From NCBI RefSeq assembly GCF_020037475.1, contig NZ_JAIQDB010000001.1, positions 62,001 through 126,000 of the forward strand: a stretch of 64,000 bases of DNA, in the 5' to 3' direction. The stretch comes from Sutcliffiella deserti. Lineage in GTDB: Bacteria; Bacillota; Bacilli; Bacillales; Bacillaceae_I. Position 1 is the first letter of the stretch, and each line of letters begins with the position of its first letter. Below, piece by piece: positions 32,916 through 41,764 of this stretch. The position numbers were made by a program, and so were the translations under genes. The notes beneath the pieces are model-generated. The model saw nothing but the letters and a program-made list of their open reading frames with translations, did not search any database and had not been told where the DNA came from.

Positions 32916-33783
32916 AAACAAAGAATACAACCTTCAGAATAATTCCATATACTATAGCAAAAAGAAAAGAAGTTAAAGTGCCAAGTAGGAAATACTCAGC
33001 CCAGTCCCGGTCGTCCATTTGCTTAAATCGAGTTAAAGATTTGGCCGCTACGATAAAACCTACTGCTGAAAATGATCCCATTAATATAAGAGCGACAACC
33101 AGCAACCTTTCAAGGTATCCTATTATTTTTCCGCGGGAGAGGTCTTGATGCTTCATTACCATGTAAATGTACTCTTCCGATAAATGCTTATGACTTGTTG
33201 AACTTACAGTATGGTCCCTTAAAGTATATTTACCTTCAAATAAGGAGAGGTATTTTGTTAATGAACCTAACATGATCTTTATAAAATGACCTGTTACAGA
33301 CGTTATTAAAATAAATACGATCAAGATGAACAGGGTACTATTAAGCAATGTTAAAGTTGGACTTGGTCCCTCAAGAATATGAAGGGAGAGTAATACAGAT
33401 TGTAATAGTTCCCCTAAGTTTACTTCGTAAAAATAATAGCAAACAACTAAAATGGTAAGAACGTGTAAAACTTGATCTGCTAAAAACAGTCCAAGGCTCC
33501 ATCCATTCTTCTGTTGAAGGTTTTGAATCTTTTTTTGCGAATATATTTTGGTCATATCTATTAACCCGTGAAATAAAGTTAATAAAATAGCAGGTAAAAC
33601 AACATACAGAAGATAATTCGAGTATCCCAGGTAAAAGGAAATAATCACTAAAGTAACGAAAGCTATTAGACCATGATGCAATAAGTGGATCTTCAAATAT
33701 TTCTTTTTATCATTTACCATTTTTTCAGTTTGAAGGTAAAAATCAGCAATCAGATGGCCAAGTATTAGGCTAAGAACTATCAT
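32914..33783 (-). CDS. DUF3307-domain membrane protein (SatD partner)
   Basis: The 289-residue protein has about seven hydrophobic helices. The N-terminal part (LSLILGHLIADFYLQTEKMVNDKKK, LLHHGLIAFVTLVI, LTLFHGLIDMTKI, LGLFLADQVLHVLTILVV) is the DUF3307 pattern with histidine and aspartate residues inside membrane helices. It is 17 bp downstream of the SatD gene and probably co-transcribed. GGAG precedes the ATG. The pair is common in Firmicutes but its function is not established. Confidence 0.82.
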   Translation of the reverse strand: MIVLSLILGHLIADFYLQTEKMVNDKKKYLKIHLLHHGLIAFVTLVIISFYLGYSNYLLYVVLPAILLTLFHGLIDMTKIYSQKKIQNLQQKNGWSLGLFLADQVLHVLTILVVCYYFYEVNLGELLQSVLLSLHILEGPSPTLTLLNSTLFILIVFILITSVTGHFIKIMLGSLTKYLSLFEGKYTLRDHTVSSTSHKHLSEEYIYMVMKHQDLSRGKIIGYLERLLVVALILMGSFSAVGFIVAAKSLTRFKQMDDRDWAEYFLLGTLTSFLFAIVYGIILKVVFFV

Positions 33784-33800
33784 AAATACGCTCCTAACAT

Positions 33801-34544
33801 CTATAACATGATAAAGTCTAAATTTTGTTTTAGATTATTTTTTATTGTATTATTTATTTCTTTTGTTATATTAGCTGAAGACGTTGCAGCATGGTTTTTT
33901 TCTAAAGAAATTAATGTGCGCTGAATGGTTTGTAAAGTTCTATGTATTATCTCACAATTACCTTTCTTATAGTGACTAGATATGGTAGAAGGGGACTTTC
34001 CTAATAGTTTTGCGATAGTTTTTTGTTCTTCCATCACGGTATAAAGTCCTGATATTAAGTGTTGCAGCGTTGTTTGTTCTTGCATCATTTTTCCTTGATA
34101 TTCTAATAACAAATTCACCATATCCATGGTAGGCTGATCTGTCATTTCTGTTTCAGGAACCAAAAGGATAGGTGTTCGATTAGTAGATCTTTTAATTTTT
34201 TCATTAGCCATTCTAGCTTGACTCATTAGGGGATGATTCCATTTATCAATATCGATTCTGGTTAGATCTTCTTCCACATTACCAAATGAGATCCCGAAAT
34301 AGGGTGGTTGTTCTTCTAGTTTCCAAATTTGACTGATGAAAAAGGCTACTGTATAAGCTGTAGCATAATGATCAAAGATGCAAACTATTTCATCCCCTAA
34401 ACGATGTTTGACTTGCACGTTTGGTAAACCTACTGTCCAGTTTTTAATTAATTCTTCTATTTTCTCAAGATATGATGTTATTTTTTTCCAGTTTTTACTT
34501 GAATTAGTTACATCCATTATAAAAACAGATACAGGCTTTTCCAT
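33801..34544 (-). CDS. SatD-family protein with C-terminal HTH
   Basis: The 247-residue protein has an N-terminal domain VSVFIMDVTNSSKNWKKITSYLEKIEELIKNW...HRLGDEIVCIF...YFGISFG. This order of strand, S/T-rich loop, helix and G-D-E hairpin recalls the palm fold of nucleotide cyclases and GGDEF domains. A C-terminal helix-turn-helix is visible in EEQKTIAKLLGKSPSTISSHYKKGN. The combination suggests a ligand-sensing regulator for the adjacent DUF3307 membrane protein. The ATG at 34544 follows AGAGGAAG. The cyclase-like fold is my inference. Confidence 0.75.
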   Translation of the reverse strand: MEKPVSVFIMDVTNSSKNWKKITSYLEKIEELIKNWTVGLPNVQVKHRLGDEIVCIFDHYATAYTVAFFISQIWKLEEQPPYFGISFGNVEEDLTRIDIDKWNHPLMSQARMANEKIKRSTNRTPILLVPETEMTDQPTMDMVNLLLEYQGKMMQEQTTLQHLISGLYTVMEEQKTIAKLLGKSPSTISSHYKKGNCEIIHRTLQTIQRTLISLEKNHAATSSANITKEINNTIKNNLKQNLDFIML

Positions 34545-34716
34545 AGGTTAATTCTTCCTCTCTAAACAGTTGGCTTTGAAAAACAATGTGAAGCGGCAAT
34601 CAATTGGTAATTATTAAGGTTTGACACTTAATAGCAGAAACCCAAAGTTATATGTAACCGACTTAGTATATCCTAATATTTTAACTCGATTCGACTATAT
34701 AATCAACTTATCGCTG

Positions 34717-34738
34717 AATTCGATAGTTTAATCGAATT
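34717..34738. promoter_or_regulatory. Inverted repeat upstream of satD-like gene
   Basis: AATTCGAT and ATCGAATT are perfect 8-bp arms around AGTTTA. A related CTCGATTCGA half-palindrome lies at about 34685-34694. These could be binding sites for the HTH of the SatD-like protein or another regulator; no direct evidence. Confidence 0.45.
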
Positions 34739-34904
34739 AAAGATACATAGATTAAATGAGCGAAGTTTTATTGATATTTAACGCATTATAATAACACCTT
34801 AGAAAGCAAGATTTCATTGAATTTAGAATATTTATCCTTTAAAGTTATTATGCGTTTAACACACTTTTTTCTGCCGAAGTGTTTTTTCTTTAACTCTGCT
34901 CATA

Positions 34905-34956
34905 CCGTAACGAATGGTGTTGCAAGCCAGCAACGATTGTAACGGGGGGAGTCCTA
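34905..34956. repeat. Shortened copy of the MITE-like hairpin repeat
   Basis: CCGTAACGAATGGTGTTGC is followed within six bases by GCAACGATTGTAACGG, which matches copies 1 and 2 and forms a near-perfect hairpin. The outer arms seen in the longer copies are missing. The rest of the 34545-35018 intergenic region shows only AT-rich sequence. Confidence 0.5.
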
Positions 34957-35018
34957 ATTTACTTTAAAGCAAAAGCTCTAGCAATGAATGAAAACTCGCT
35001 TGAAAGAGGGTATCAAGG

Positions 35019-35660
35019 ATGGAAGAGGAAATACTCAAGATTTTTGATGAAAAACAAAATTATATTGGAGAATCTACAAGAGAAGAAGTTCATCGCTTAG
35101 GCTATTGGCATGAGACCTTTCATTTTTGGCTAATTAGCCAGGAAGAGGATCAATATTATCTCTATTTTCAACTTCGTAGTATGATAAAAAAAGATTACCC
35201 CAACTTATTAGATATTACTGCTGCGGGACATCTACTGGCAACTGAATCGGTTGCAGATGGGGTAAGGGAAGTTAAAGAAGAGATAGGAATTGACATTAAG
35301 ATGGACGAACTTGAGGAGTTAGGGGTTATCCCATATTCCAATACGCAAAAAGAAGTAAAGGATAATGAATTCGCACACGTTTTTCTTTTAAATAAAAACA
35401 TCCATTTTGATGAGTTTTGTCTGCAAAAAGAAGAGGTAGCTGGAATTTTCAAAGCAAAATTAAAGCACTTTACGGAGCTTGTTAATAACAAAAGAGAGAG
35501 CTTGAAATTGATTGGTTACCAATTTAATCAAGACGGTCTAAAGGCAAGTTCTGAAAGAATAGTTACAAAAAGTGACTTTGTCCCTCATGATGATCAGTTT
35601 TATAAGAAAACAATTTCGGCTATAGCTGCTGCAATAGAAAGAAATAATACTAATATTTAG
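35019..35660 (+). CDS. Nudix hydrolase (IPP isomerase-like, YfcD type)
   Basis: The 213-residue protein has a complete Nudix box, GHLLATESVADGVREVKEEIGI (G-x5-E-x7-R-E-x2-E-E-x-G). The N-terminus (EEEILKIFDEKQNYIGESTREEVHRLGYWHETFHFWLIS) matches the group related to isopentenyl-diphosphate isomerase and B. subtilis YfcD, which hydrolyse nucleoside diphosphate derivatives. The substrate cannot be decided. The ATG is preceded by GAAAGAGGG. It converges on the cyd operon across a shared hairpin. Confidence 0.9.
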   Translation: MEEEILKIFDEKQNYIGESTREEVHRLGYWHETFHFWLISQEEDQYYLYFQLRSMIKKDYPNLLDITAAGHLLATESVADGVREVKEEIGIDIKMDELEELGVIPYSNTQKEVKDNEFAHVFLLNKNIHFDEFCLQKEEVAGIFKAKLKHFTELVNNKRESLKLIGYQFNQDGLKASSERIVTKSDFVPHDDQFYKKTISAIAAAIERNNTNI

Positions 35661-35707
35661 AAGAAAAGCGATACACACATACATTGGTTCTCTTTATGCA
35701 ACTAATA

Positions 35708-35749
35708 AAGCCAGCCTCCGTTTAATAAAAAAAGGAAGCAGGCTTTTAA
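35708..35749. terminator. Shared hairpin between Nudix and cyd genes
   Basis: AAAGCCAGCCTCC pairs with GGAAGCAGGCTTTT with two mismatches around an A-rich loop. It lies just beyond the cydS stop and could end both transcripts. Confidence 0.6.
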
Positions 35750-35753
35750 GCAA

Positions 35754-35852
35754 TTAATATTCTTCTTTTCCGATAGCACCCCATAGGAATAAAAGAAATA
35801 CCGCTAAGACGATAACTAACACGGGAGCAATCATAATTAGAAAATAATCCAT
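35754..35852 (-). CDS. cydS: Cytochrome bd oxidase small subunit CydS
   Basis: This 32-residue reading frame starts 13 bp after the cydB stop with AGGAGG ideally placed upstream. The product MDYFLIMIAPVLVIVLAVFL plus LFLWGAIGKEEY is a single transmembrane helix with a charged C-terminus, as expected for the CydS subunit described in Geobacillus-type bd oxidase (33 residues). It probably stabilises heme b595 in CydA. It is too short for default gene callers. Confidence 0.85.
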   Translation of the reverse strand: MDYFLIMIAPVLVIVLAVFLLFLWGAIGKEEY

Positions 35853-35865
35853 TTCATTTTCCTCC

Positions 35866-36882
35866 TTACTTTTTACCTTGAACATATTGATTATCAAATA
35901 AGAATAGCCTCATCAAAAGATAAAGTGAAGGAATCAGCAAACACAAACCAGCTATAAATGCGATAATTAATGAAATAGCCATGGCTTCATTCGTAAATCC
36001 ATCATATATAGTCAAAAATGGATACAGCAGATAAGGTAAGTGAGATGCTCCATATCCATAAAAGGCTGTTGCAAATTGTAGCATAACGAATATAAAGGCA
36101 AGACCTAAACGCTGTTTTTTCCACATAAGGAAAACTGCCCCCAAAAAGAAGAGAAACGATAAGCTAAACATCCACGAAAGGTCTAACATTTTATCAAAAT
36201 GAGTCGGGTTATGATCACTTAAAGCAAAGAATACAAGCACACTAGCAAATATGGTAGGAAGACTCCAATTTAAAGCATATTTTCGCAACACTTCAAATGC
36301 TTTCTCATCTTTTGCAGAATTAGCATAAAAAGCAAGGAAATAAGCTGAAATATAGAGCACGCTTACTAATGCTAAAATGACGACAGACCATGAATAGAAG
36401 CTAGAAAACAAGGCTTTATAATCCAAAGTGACGACATCCCCAGCTAAACTGATAAAGCCCCCTTCAGAAATTGTTAGCACTACTGAAAGAGAAGCTGGTA
36501 TTAATAGACCGGTCGCTCCATACAAAAGCTGATAAAATAGATTCCCTTTTGCACCGTAATGGTGGAAAGCGTAATAACTGCCGCGTATTGCCAAAAGTAT
36601 GATGGCAATGCTTCCTGGTATAAGTAAAGCGGTGCCGTAATAGTATGCAGTAGAAGGGAAGAAACCCACAATACCGATAAAGAAAAATACTAGAAATACA
36701 TTGGTAACTTCCCATACAGGGGAAAGGTAACGCACAATGACTTTATCAATAAGATGATCTTTTTTTGTAATGGTAGAATAGTAGCTGAAAAAACCAGCTC
36801 CAAAATCAATGGATGCCACAATTAAATATCCATATAAAAATGTCCATAAAACGGTAATACCGATTATTTCATAACTAATCAT
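35866..36882 (-). CDS. cydB: Cytochrome bd quinol oxidase subunit II
   Basis: The 338-residue protein has about eight to nine membrane helices and the conserved start (WTFLYGYLIVASIDFGAGFF) with the acidic residue seen in CydB. It pairs with CydA in the membrane-bound terminal oxidase that reduces oxygen with menaquinol. It starts 14 bp after the cydA stop with AAAGGAGGGG upstream. Sequence and length resemble the YthB/CbdB branch. Confidence 0.93.
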   Translation of the reverse strand: MISYEIIGITVLWTFLYGYLIVASIDFGAGFFSYYSTITKKDHLIDKVIVRYLSPVWEVTNVFLVFFFIGIVGFFPSTAYYYGTALLIPGSIAIILLAIRGSYYAFHHYGAKGNLFYQLLYGATGLLIPASLSVVLTISEGGFISLAGDVVTLDYKALFSSFYSWSVVILALVSVLYISAYFLAFYANSAKDEKAFEVLRKYALNWSLPTIFASVLVFFALSDHNPTHFDKMLDLSWMFSLSFLFFLGAVFLMWKKQRLGLAFIFVMLQFATAFYGYGASHLPYLLYPFLTIYDGFTNEAMAISLIIAFIAGLCLLIPSLYLLMRLFLFDNQYVQGKK

Positions 36883-36896
36883 AAAATTCCCCTCCT

Positions 36897-38234
36897 TTAC
36901 TCAAGTCCTTTTTCACGAAGCTCTTTTTCCACAGGGTTGTTTTTGAATATTTTCCTTAACACTGTAAAACAGGTTGTCAGAAGAACAATATACAACAGAA
37001 TGAAAAGTATGAGCATAAGGTCCACATGATTGGAGGTAGTAGCTCCTTCTGATACGGTCATATGTCCTACAAGCAACCATGGCTGCCTGCCAAGCTCTGC
37101 AAAAAACCAGCCCATTTCAATCGCTAACATCGATAGGGGAGCAGAAACAACGATGGCCCATAAAAGAGGTCTATTCCATTCATTCCATTTTTTTACCCTG
37201 GAGAAGACTGTATACAAAATGGAAACGAAAGCTAATAACATTCCTATCCCAACCATAAGATCAAAAAAGTAATGAACAATTAATGGAGGAAGCTCGTCCT
37301 CTGGAAATTCTTCGAGACCAATTACTTCAGAATTAGGATCCCCATGTGCAAGAATACTTAGTGCATAGGGTATTTCAAGGGCGTATTTAACTTCATTGTC
37401 ATCTGTCAGGTATCCGCCAAGAATAAGAGGCGCTTGTGTTGAAGTTTCAAAATGCCATTCAGCAGCAGCTAGTTTTTCAGGTTGATATTCTGCTAGAAAT
37501 TTACCTGATAAATCTCCGATAATAGCGGTAGATATAGCAAAGACTGTCGCAGCAGTCATCGTTAATTTCAATGCCTTCTTATGGTAAACATGATCTTTTC
37601 CACGAAGTATCGCAAACGCTGCAATACCAGCCAAAATGAAAGCGGAAGTTAAGTATGCAGATGATAATACATGCGCCACCTTTGTAGGTGTTGCAGGATT
37701 AAACATTGCCTCCAAAGGACTTATATTCGTTAGAACACCATTCTCTATATCAAAACCTCGTGGTGTATTCATAAAGCTATTGACAGTGGATATAAAGAAA
37801 CCAGAAGCAGTAGCTCCAATAGCAACGGGTATTAGTAGGAAAAAATGATAGATTTTCTTTTTAAATCGATCCCATGTATAAAGATAGATACCTAGAAATA
37901 TTGCTTCAAAGAAAAAAGCAAATGTTTCTAAAAACAGCGGTAAACTTATTACATGACCTGCAAGCTGCATAAAATTAGGCCATAAAAGACTTAACTGTAA
38001 GCCTATGGCTGTCCCGGTTACAACACCTACAGCAACCGTAATAACGAAGCCACGTGCCCAACGCCTTGCCAGAAGTCGATAATGCTCATCATTTCTTTTA
38101 ATCCCCATCCACTCAGCAAGTGCAATCATTAGGGGAATACCTACTCCGATCGTAGCAAATATTACGTGTACCGCAAGAGTAACTCCAGTTAATATTCTGC
38201 TATATAAGACAGCATCGTACTCAATCCCAAACAT
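36897..38234 (-). CDS. cydA: Cytochrome bd quinol oxidase subunit I
   Basis: The 445-residue protein has about nine membrane helices. Expected heme ligands are present: H in TLAVHVIFATIG (heme b595 side), H in KVAHVLSSAY (b558) and M in the EMGWFFAELGRQPW segment region. The Q-loop is short, as in Firmicutes (Geobacillus-type) enzymes. ATG 38234 is chosen since AAGGAG lies eight bases upstream, while the GTG at 38243 overlaps it. It is divergent from an HTH-TPR gene. A Rex-like site lies about 185 bp upstream. Confidence 0.93.
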   Translation of the reverse strand: MFGIEYDAVLYSRILTGVTLAVHVIFATIGVGIPLMIALAEWMGIKRNDEHYRLLARRWARGFVITVAVGVVTGTAIGLQLSLLWPNFMQLAGHVISLPLFLETFAFFFEAIFLGIYLYTWDRFKKKIYHFFLLIPVAIGATASGFFISTVNSFMNTPRGFDIENGVLTNISPLEAMFNPATPTKVAHVLSSAYLTSAFILAGIAAFAILRGKDHVYHKKALKLTMTAATVFAISTAIIGDLSGKFLAEYQPEKLAAAEWHFETSTQAPLILGGYLTDDNEVKYALEIPYALSILAHGDPNSEVIGLEEFPEDELPPLIVHYFFDLMVGIGMLLAFVSILYTVFSRVKKWNEWNRPLLWAIVVSAPLSMLAIEMGWFFAELGRQPWLLVGHMTVSEGATTSNHVDLMLILFILLYIVLLTTCFTVLRKIFKNNPVEKELREKGLE

Positions 38235-38417
38235 TTCATTCACTCCTTTAATTCCAGTAAGAACTACATCTACTCAACATGATACTACAGTTTGCTCACT
38301 AATTCACAATATAAGTTTCAGAAGTTTTATCTCCAATAATTATATTCCCTTTTTTGATTGAGCAAAACCCGTTTAAGGCTATTAATATGACAATCTAGTG
38401 GCGAGCTAAGGGCAAAA

Positions 38418-38436
38418 TTGTGACAGTGAAAAACAA
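38418..38436. promoter_or_regulatory. Imperfect Rex-like site in the cydA / HTH-TPR intergenic region
   Basis: TTGTGACAGTGAAAAACAA has a perfect left half-site (TTGTGA) and a 4-of-6 right half (AAACAA for TCACAA), spaced seven bases as in Rex operators. cyd genes are Rex targets in B. subtilis. The match is weak. The rest of 38235-38556 shows no other clear signal. Confidence 0.3.
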
Positions 38437-38556
38437 TACAAAAAACGATAAAAGTCTAATAAGGATAAAATTATTGTTGAAATTATGAGGATAAAGTATA
38501 AAAAAATAGAAATTAGTGGTAGAATATTCTTATAATTCACACAAAGGGTGATGGTA

Positions 38557-39828
38557 TTGAGGCTAGGAAATATTATTAAATATTATCGAGAAAAGAAAGG
38601 CTTTTCTCGAGAAAGACTTTCTCAGAATTGTTTCACTACATCTCAACTAACCAGTTTTGAATTGAATGAAACTGAGCCCTCAACTCATCAACTTGAAGTT
38701 ATCGCTGAAAAATTGGAATTAAATAAATCCCTTTTTTCTCAAACGTCCTGTCCCATACTAGAAGAAAAGTTATTTTCTTGTTATAAAAGTACTATTTCCC
38801 ACAATCAAAAAGAAGCTTGGAAGAAGTTGACCCTTTTCAATGAAGAACATCAAATAGGTCTAACAACCACATATGTAAATACCTTCTTGCTTTATCTAAT
38901 AATTAAATTGAATTATTTTTTATTAATTCAGGATAAAAAAGTGATTGATTCTTTGTATGAAGAAATCTCCGGACTCCCTAAGAGCTTAAATTCACAAATT
39001 GAATATGTTAGAAAAAGGACCTTGGGTATTTACTATTATCGAAAAAATAACAATTTGAAATCAACTCAATTACTCAAAGAAGCTCTTACCATGGTAGTAA
39101 GTCATCCAGTATGTAAGGAAGATTGCGCAGGTTTGTATTATCAAATAGCATTAACAAGTCATAAAACCTCGGAAATTTACGATTCTATCCACTATGCAGA
39201 GAAAGCGCTCAAAATTTATGAAGAACTGGTTTCCTGTCGACGCGCTGCAGAATGTCATATTATTCTAGGACTAAATTATCAGAAAATATATCAATACCAA
39301 TTAGCAGAAGCCAACTATAAAAGTGCTAAGATAATAGGGGGCAATCTTCAAGATATCTATTTACAATCAATGGCCTTACATAATTTAGGATTTAATCAGT
39401 CCTGTCTCGGAAATTCTGAGGATGCTATTTTTTATTTTTTAGAGTCATTAAAAATGAAAAAGCAAGAGGATCGATGCTTGTACACTTATTATACACTTGC
39501 CAAAGAATACTATAAACTGGATTTATTTGAATTTGCTAGAGGTTGGGCGGACGAAGGATTAGTATTAGCAAAAAGAAGTAAAATAGAGGATTATATCATC
39601 CATTTTACTGTATTTATTTATCTGTTAGAAAATAATCCAAAGTTAGAAACCTATATCTCTAACTATGTTTTACCTTATTTCACCAGCGCCGGCAACAAAG
39701 GAAAGGTAGCTCAATATGCCGAAACTCTAGCTGATTACCATTCAAAAAAAGAAAATTACCAAAATGCAAGCACCTATTACCAAATGAGTTTACAAGTGCA
39801 AAAAGGGATAGCTGGAGCTGTGTATTAA
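38557..39828 (+). CDS. HTH-TPR transcriptional regulator (RRNPP-like)
   Basis: The product (423 residues) begins with an XRE-type helix-turn-helix (LGNIIKYYREKKGFSRERLSQNCFTTSQLTSFELNETEPSTHQLEVIAEKL) and continues with helical TPR-like repeats, for example residues about 150-400 with YYQIALTSHKTSEIYDSIHYAEKALKIYEEL and ALHNLGFNQSCLGNSEDAIFYFLESLKMKK. PlcR, NprR and similar regulators bind short secreted peptides this way. No peptide precursor gene is visible downstream. TTG 38557 best fits the AAAGGGTGA ribosome-binding site; ATG 38551 is an alternative. It is divergent from cydA. Confidence 0.8.
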   Translation: MRLGNIIKYYREKKGFSRERLSQNCFTTSQLTSFELNETEPSTHQLEVIAEKLELNKSLFSQTSCPILEEKLFSCYKSTISHNQKEAWKKLTLFNEEHQIGLTTTYVNTFLLYLIIKLNYFLLIQDKKVIDSLYEEISGLPKSLNSQIEYVRKRTLGIYYYRKNNNLKSTQLLKEALTMVVSHPVCKEDCAGLYYQIALTSHKTSEIYDSIHYAEKALKIYEELVSCRRAAECHIILGLNYQKIYQYQLAEANYKSAKIIGGNLQDIYLQSMALHNLGFNQSCLGNSEDAIFYFLESLKMKKQEDRCLYTYYTLAKEYYKLDLFEFARGWADEGLVLAKRSKIEDYIIHFTVFIYLLENNPKLETYISNYVLPYFTSAGNKGKVAQYAETLADYHSKKENYQNASTYYQMSLQVQKGIAGAVY

Positions 39829-39858
39829 CTGAGCGATGCTAGCTAATTTCATCTCACC

Positions 39859-39885
39859 AGGCACCAACCTTTAAAGTTGGTGCCT
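39859..39885 (+). terminator. Hairpin after the HTH-TPR gene
   Basis: AGGCACCAAC pairs perfectly with GTTGGTGCCT around a 7-base loop. The T-run is poor. Confidence 0.6.
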
Positions 39886-40030
39886 ATGTTGATTAAGTAA
39901 AGTAAACCTCCAACAGTTAAGAAATGAGCCTTCTTAAAAAATGGGGGACTAGACTTTATTCTCTCAATTTTTTCAGATACAATATATCTCATAGAATGGC
40001 ATACTAGAATGAAAGTAAAGAGGGTTAGCG

Positions 40031-41164
40031 ATGCAAAAAAGATTTTTGATTTTCCAAAAGGGGTCGGGGATAGCCCCTTATATATGGAGTGTTTTCAGCA
40101 TTTTACCGTTCTACTTCATTTTCCAATCTTCTTCAACACTTGAAGTGATTATCGGAATTACTCTAACGGTCCTATTTTTCATTTCTTACAGATTAGCCTT
40201 TATATCGAAAAAGTGGCCAGTGTATCTTTGGTCAAGTATTCTTATTGGTATTTCCATATCAATGACGATTGTATTTCAATTTATATATTTTGCATTTTAT
40301 ATTGCTTATTATAACGGGAAAATAAAAAATAGAATTGCCTTTATTGTCATATATATTATTCACCTAGTAGCAACAACAATTGCAATAAATATTAATGTGG
40401 CATTAAGAGATGAAATGTTTATTAGTCAACTCCCTTTTGTAATCATTATTTGGATAAGTGTTATTTTACTACCTTGGAATCTCTTTAATAAGGGAAAACA
40501 GGACATATTAGAAGAAAAGCTCGATGTAGCAAATAAACGAATATCAGAATTGGTTAAGCAAGAGGAAAGACAAAGAATTGCACGAGACCTTCATGATACA
40601 CTAGGACAAAAACTTTCATTAATCGGGTTAAAAAGCGATCTTGCAAGGAAGTTGATTTATAAAAATCCAGAGCAAGCGAAAAGTGAACTGAAGGATGTTC
40701 AGCAAACAGCCCGGACGGCACTTAACGAAGTAAGGAAAATGGTCTCGCAAATGCGGGGGATTCGTGTATCGGAGGAATTAGTACGTGTAAAACAAATTTT
40801 AGATGCAGCAGAAATAGGTTTCACACTCGAGACAGACCTCCCATTAAAAAACAGCTCTCTTTTTATGGAAAATGTGCTTAGTATGTGTCTTAAAGAAGCT
40901 GTGACCAATATTGTAAAGCATAGTAAAGCAACTACCTGTTCTATAAATATTGAGCAGTTGGTGGATGAGTTGCGACTTACTGTAAAGGACAATGGAGTGG
41001 GAATGGACGTAATTCAAGACCCAGGAAAGGGAAGTGGTTTAGAAGGAATGAAGGAAAGATTGGAATTTGTAAATGGAAGACTAGATATAATAGAAGACGA
41101 TGGTACATCATTAGTCATTACAGTCCCGAATGTGGTTATTCATCGCGACAAGGAGGAGCAATAA
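40031..41164 (+). CDS. desK: Membrane-fluidity sensor histidine kinase
   Basis: The 377-residue protein has an N-terminal sensor of about five membrane helices, a linker helix, the phosphoacceptor motif QEERQRIARDLHDTLGQKLSLIG (His at about residue 190) and a HATPase domain with NIVKHS and DNGVGMD, GKGSGLEGM. The H-box and following LKSDLARKLIYKNPEQA are nearly identical to B. subtilis DesK as I remember it. DesK senses membrane thickening in the cold. AGAGGG precedes the ATG, and desR starts at the base after its stop. No desaturase gene (des) is adjacent, unlike B. subtilis. Confidence 0.93.
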   Translation: MQKRFLIFQKGSGIAPYIWSVFSILPFYFIFQSSSTLEVIIGITLTVLFFISYRLAFISKKWPVYLWSSILIGISISMTIVFQFIYFAFYIAYYNGKIKNRIAFIVIYIIHLVATTIAININVALRDEMFISQLPFVIIIWISVILLPWNLFNKGKQDILEEKLDVANKRISELVKQEERQRIARDLHDTLGQKLSLIGLKSDLARKLIYKNPEQAKSELKDVQQTARTALNEVRKMVSQMRGIRVSEELVRVKQILDAAEIGFTLETDLPLKNSSLFMENVLSMCLKEAVTNIVKHSKATTCSINIEQLVDELRLTVKDNGVGMDVIQDPGKGSGLEGMKERLEFVNGRLDIIEDDGTSLVITVPNVVIHRDKEEQ

Positions 41165-41764
41165 ATGATACGTATTGTCATAGCTGAGGATCAGCGAATG
41201 ATGTTAGGTGCATTAGGGTCGTTACTTGACTTAGAGGAAGATATGGAAGTGGTTGGAATGGCTGCGAATGGCAAAGAAGCAATAGACCTGTATGAGCAAT
41301 ATAAACCGGATGCTTGTGTGATGGATATTGAAATGCCAGAAAAAACAGGGTTAGAGGTTGCAGAAGAATTGAAAGGAAAAGGATGTAAAGTAATCATTTT
41401 AACTACGTTTGCTCGTTCAGGATACTTTCAGCGTGCATTAAAAGCAGGCGTTAGCGGATATCTATTAAAGGATAGTCCAAGTGAAGAGCTTGCCAATTCC
41501 ATCCGAAGCATCATGTTGGGCAGAAGAGTTTACGCACCAGAGTTAATGGATGATGTCTATGGCGAAGAGAATCCTTTAACAGAAAGAGAAAAAGCGGTTT
41601 TGGAGCTTGTGGCAGACGGAAAGAACACGCAGGAAATTGCTGAAGAACTTAGTTTAAAAAGCGGAACCGTAAGAAATTATATTTCCACCATCCTTGATAA
41701 GTTAGAAGTGAAAAACCGAATTGAAGCAATTACACAGTCTAAAGAGAAGGGATGGTTTAAGTAA
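41165..41764 (+). CDS. desR: Response regulator of the DesK/DesR system
   Basis: The 199-residue protein has a receiver domain (AEDQRMMLGALGSLL at the acidic pocket, phosphoacceptor in CVMDIEMPEKTG, near residue 54) and a LuxR/NarL-type HTH (LTEREKAVLELVADGKNTQEIAEELSLKSGTVRNYISTILDKLEVKNR). Sequence along its length matches DesR. Phosphorylated DesR activates a fatty acid desaturase gene; that target is not in this window. AAGGAGG lies within the 3' end of desK. Confidence 0.95.
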   Translation: MIRIVIAEDQRMMLGALGSLLDLEEDMEVVGMAANGKEAIDLYEQYKPDACVMDIEMPEKTGLEVAEELKGKGCKVIILTTFARSGYFQRALKAGVSGYLLKDSPSEELANSIRSIMLGRRVYAPELMDDVYGEENPLTEREKAVLELVADGKNTQEIAEELSLKSGTVRNYISTILDKLEVKNRIEAITQSKEKGWFK

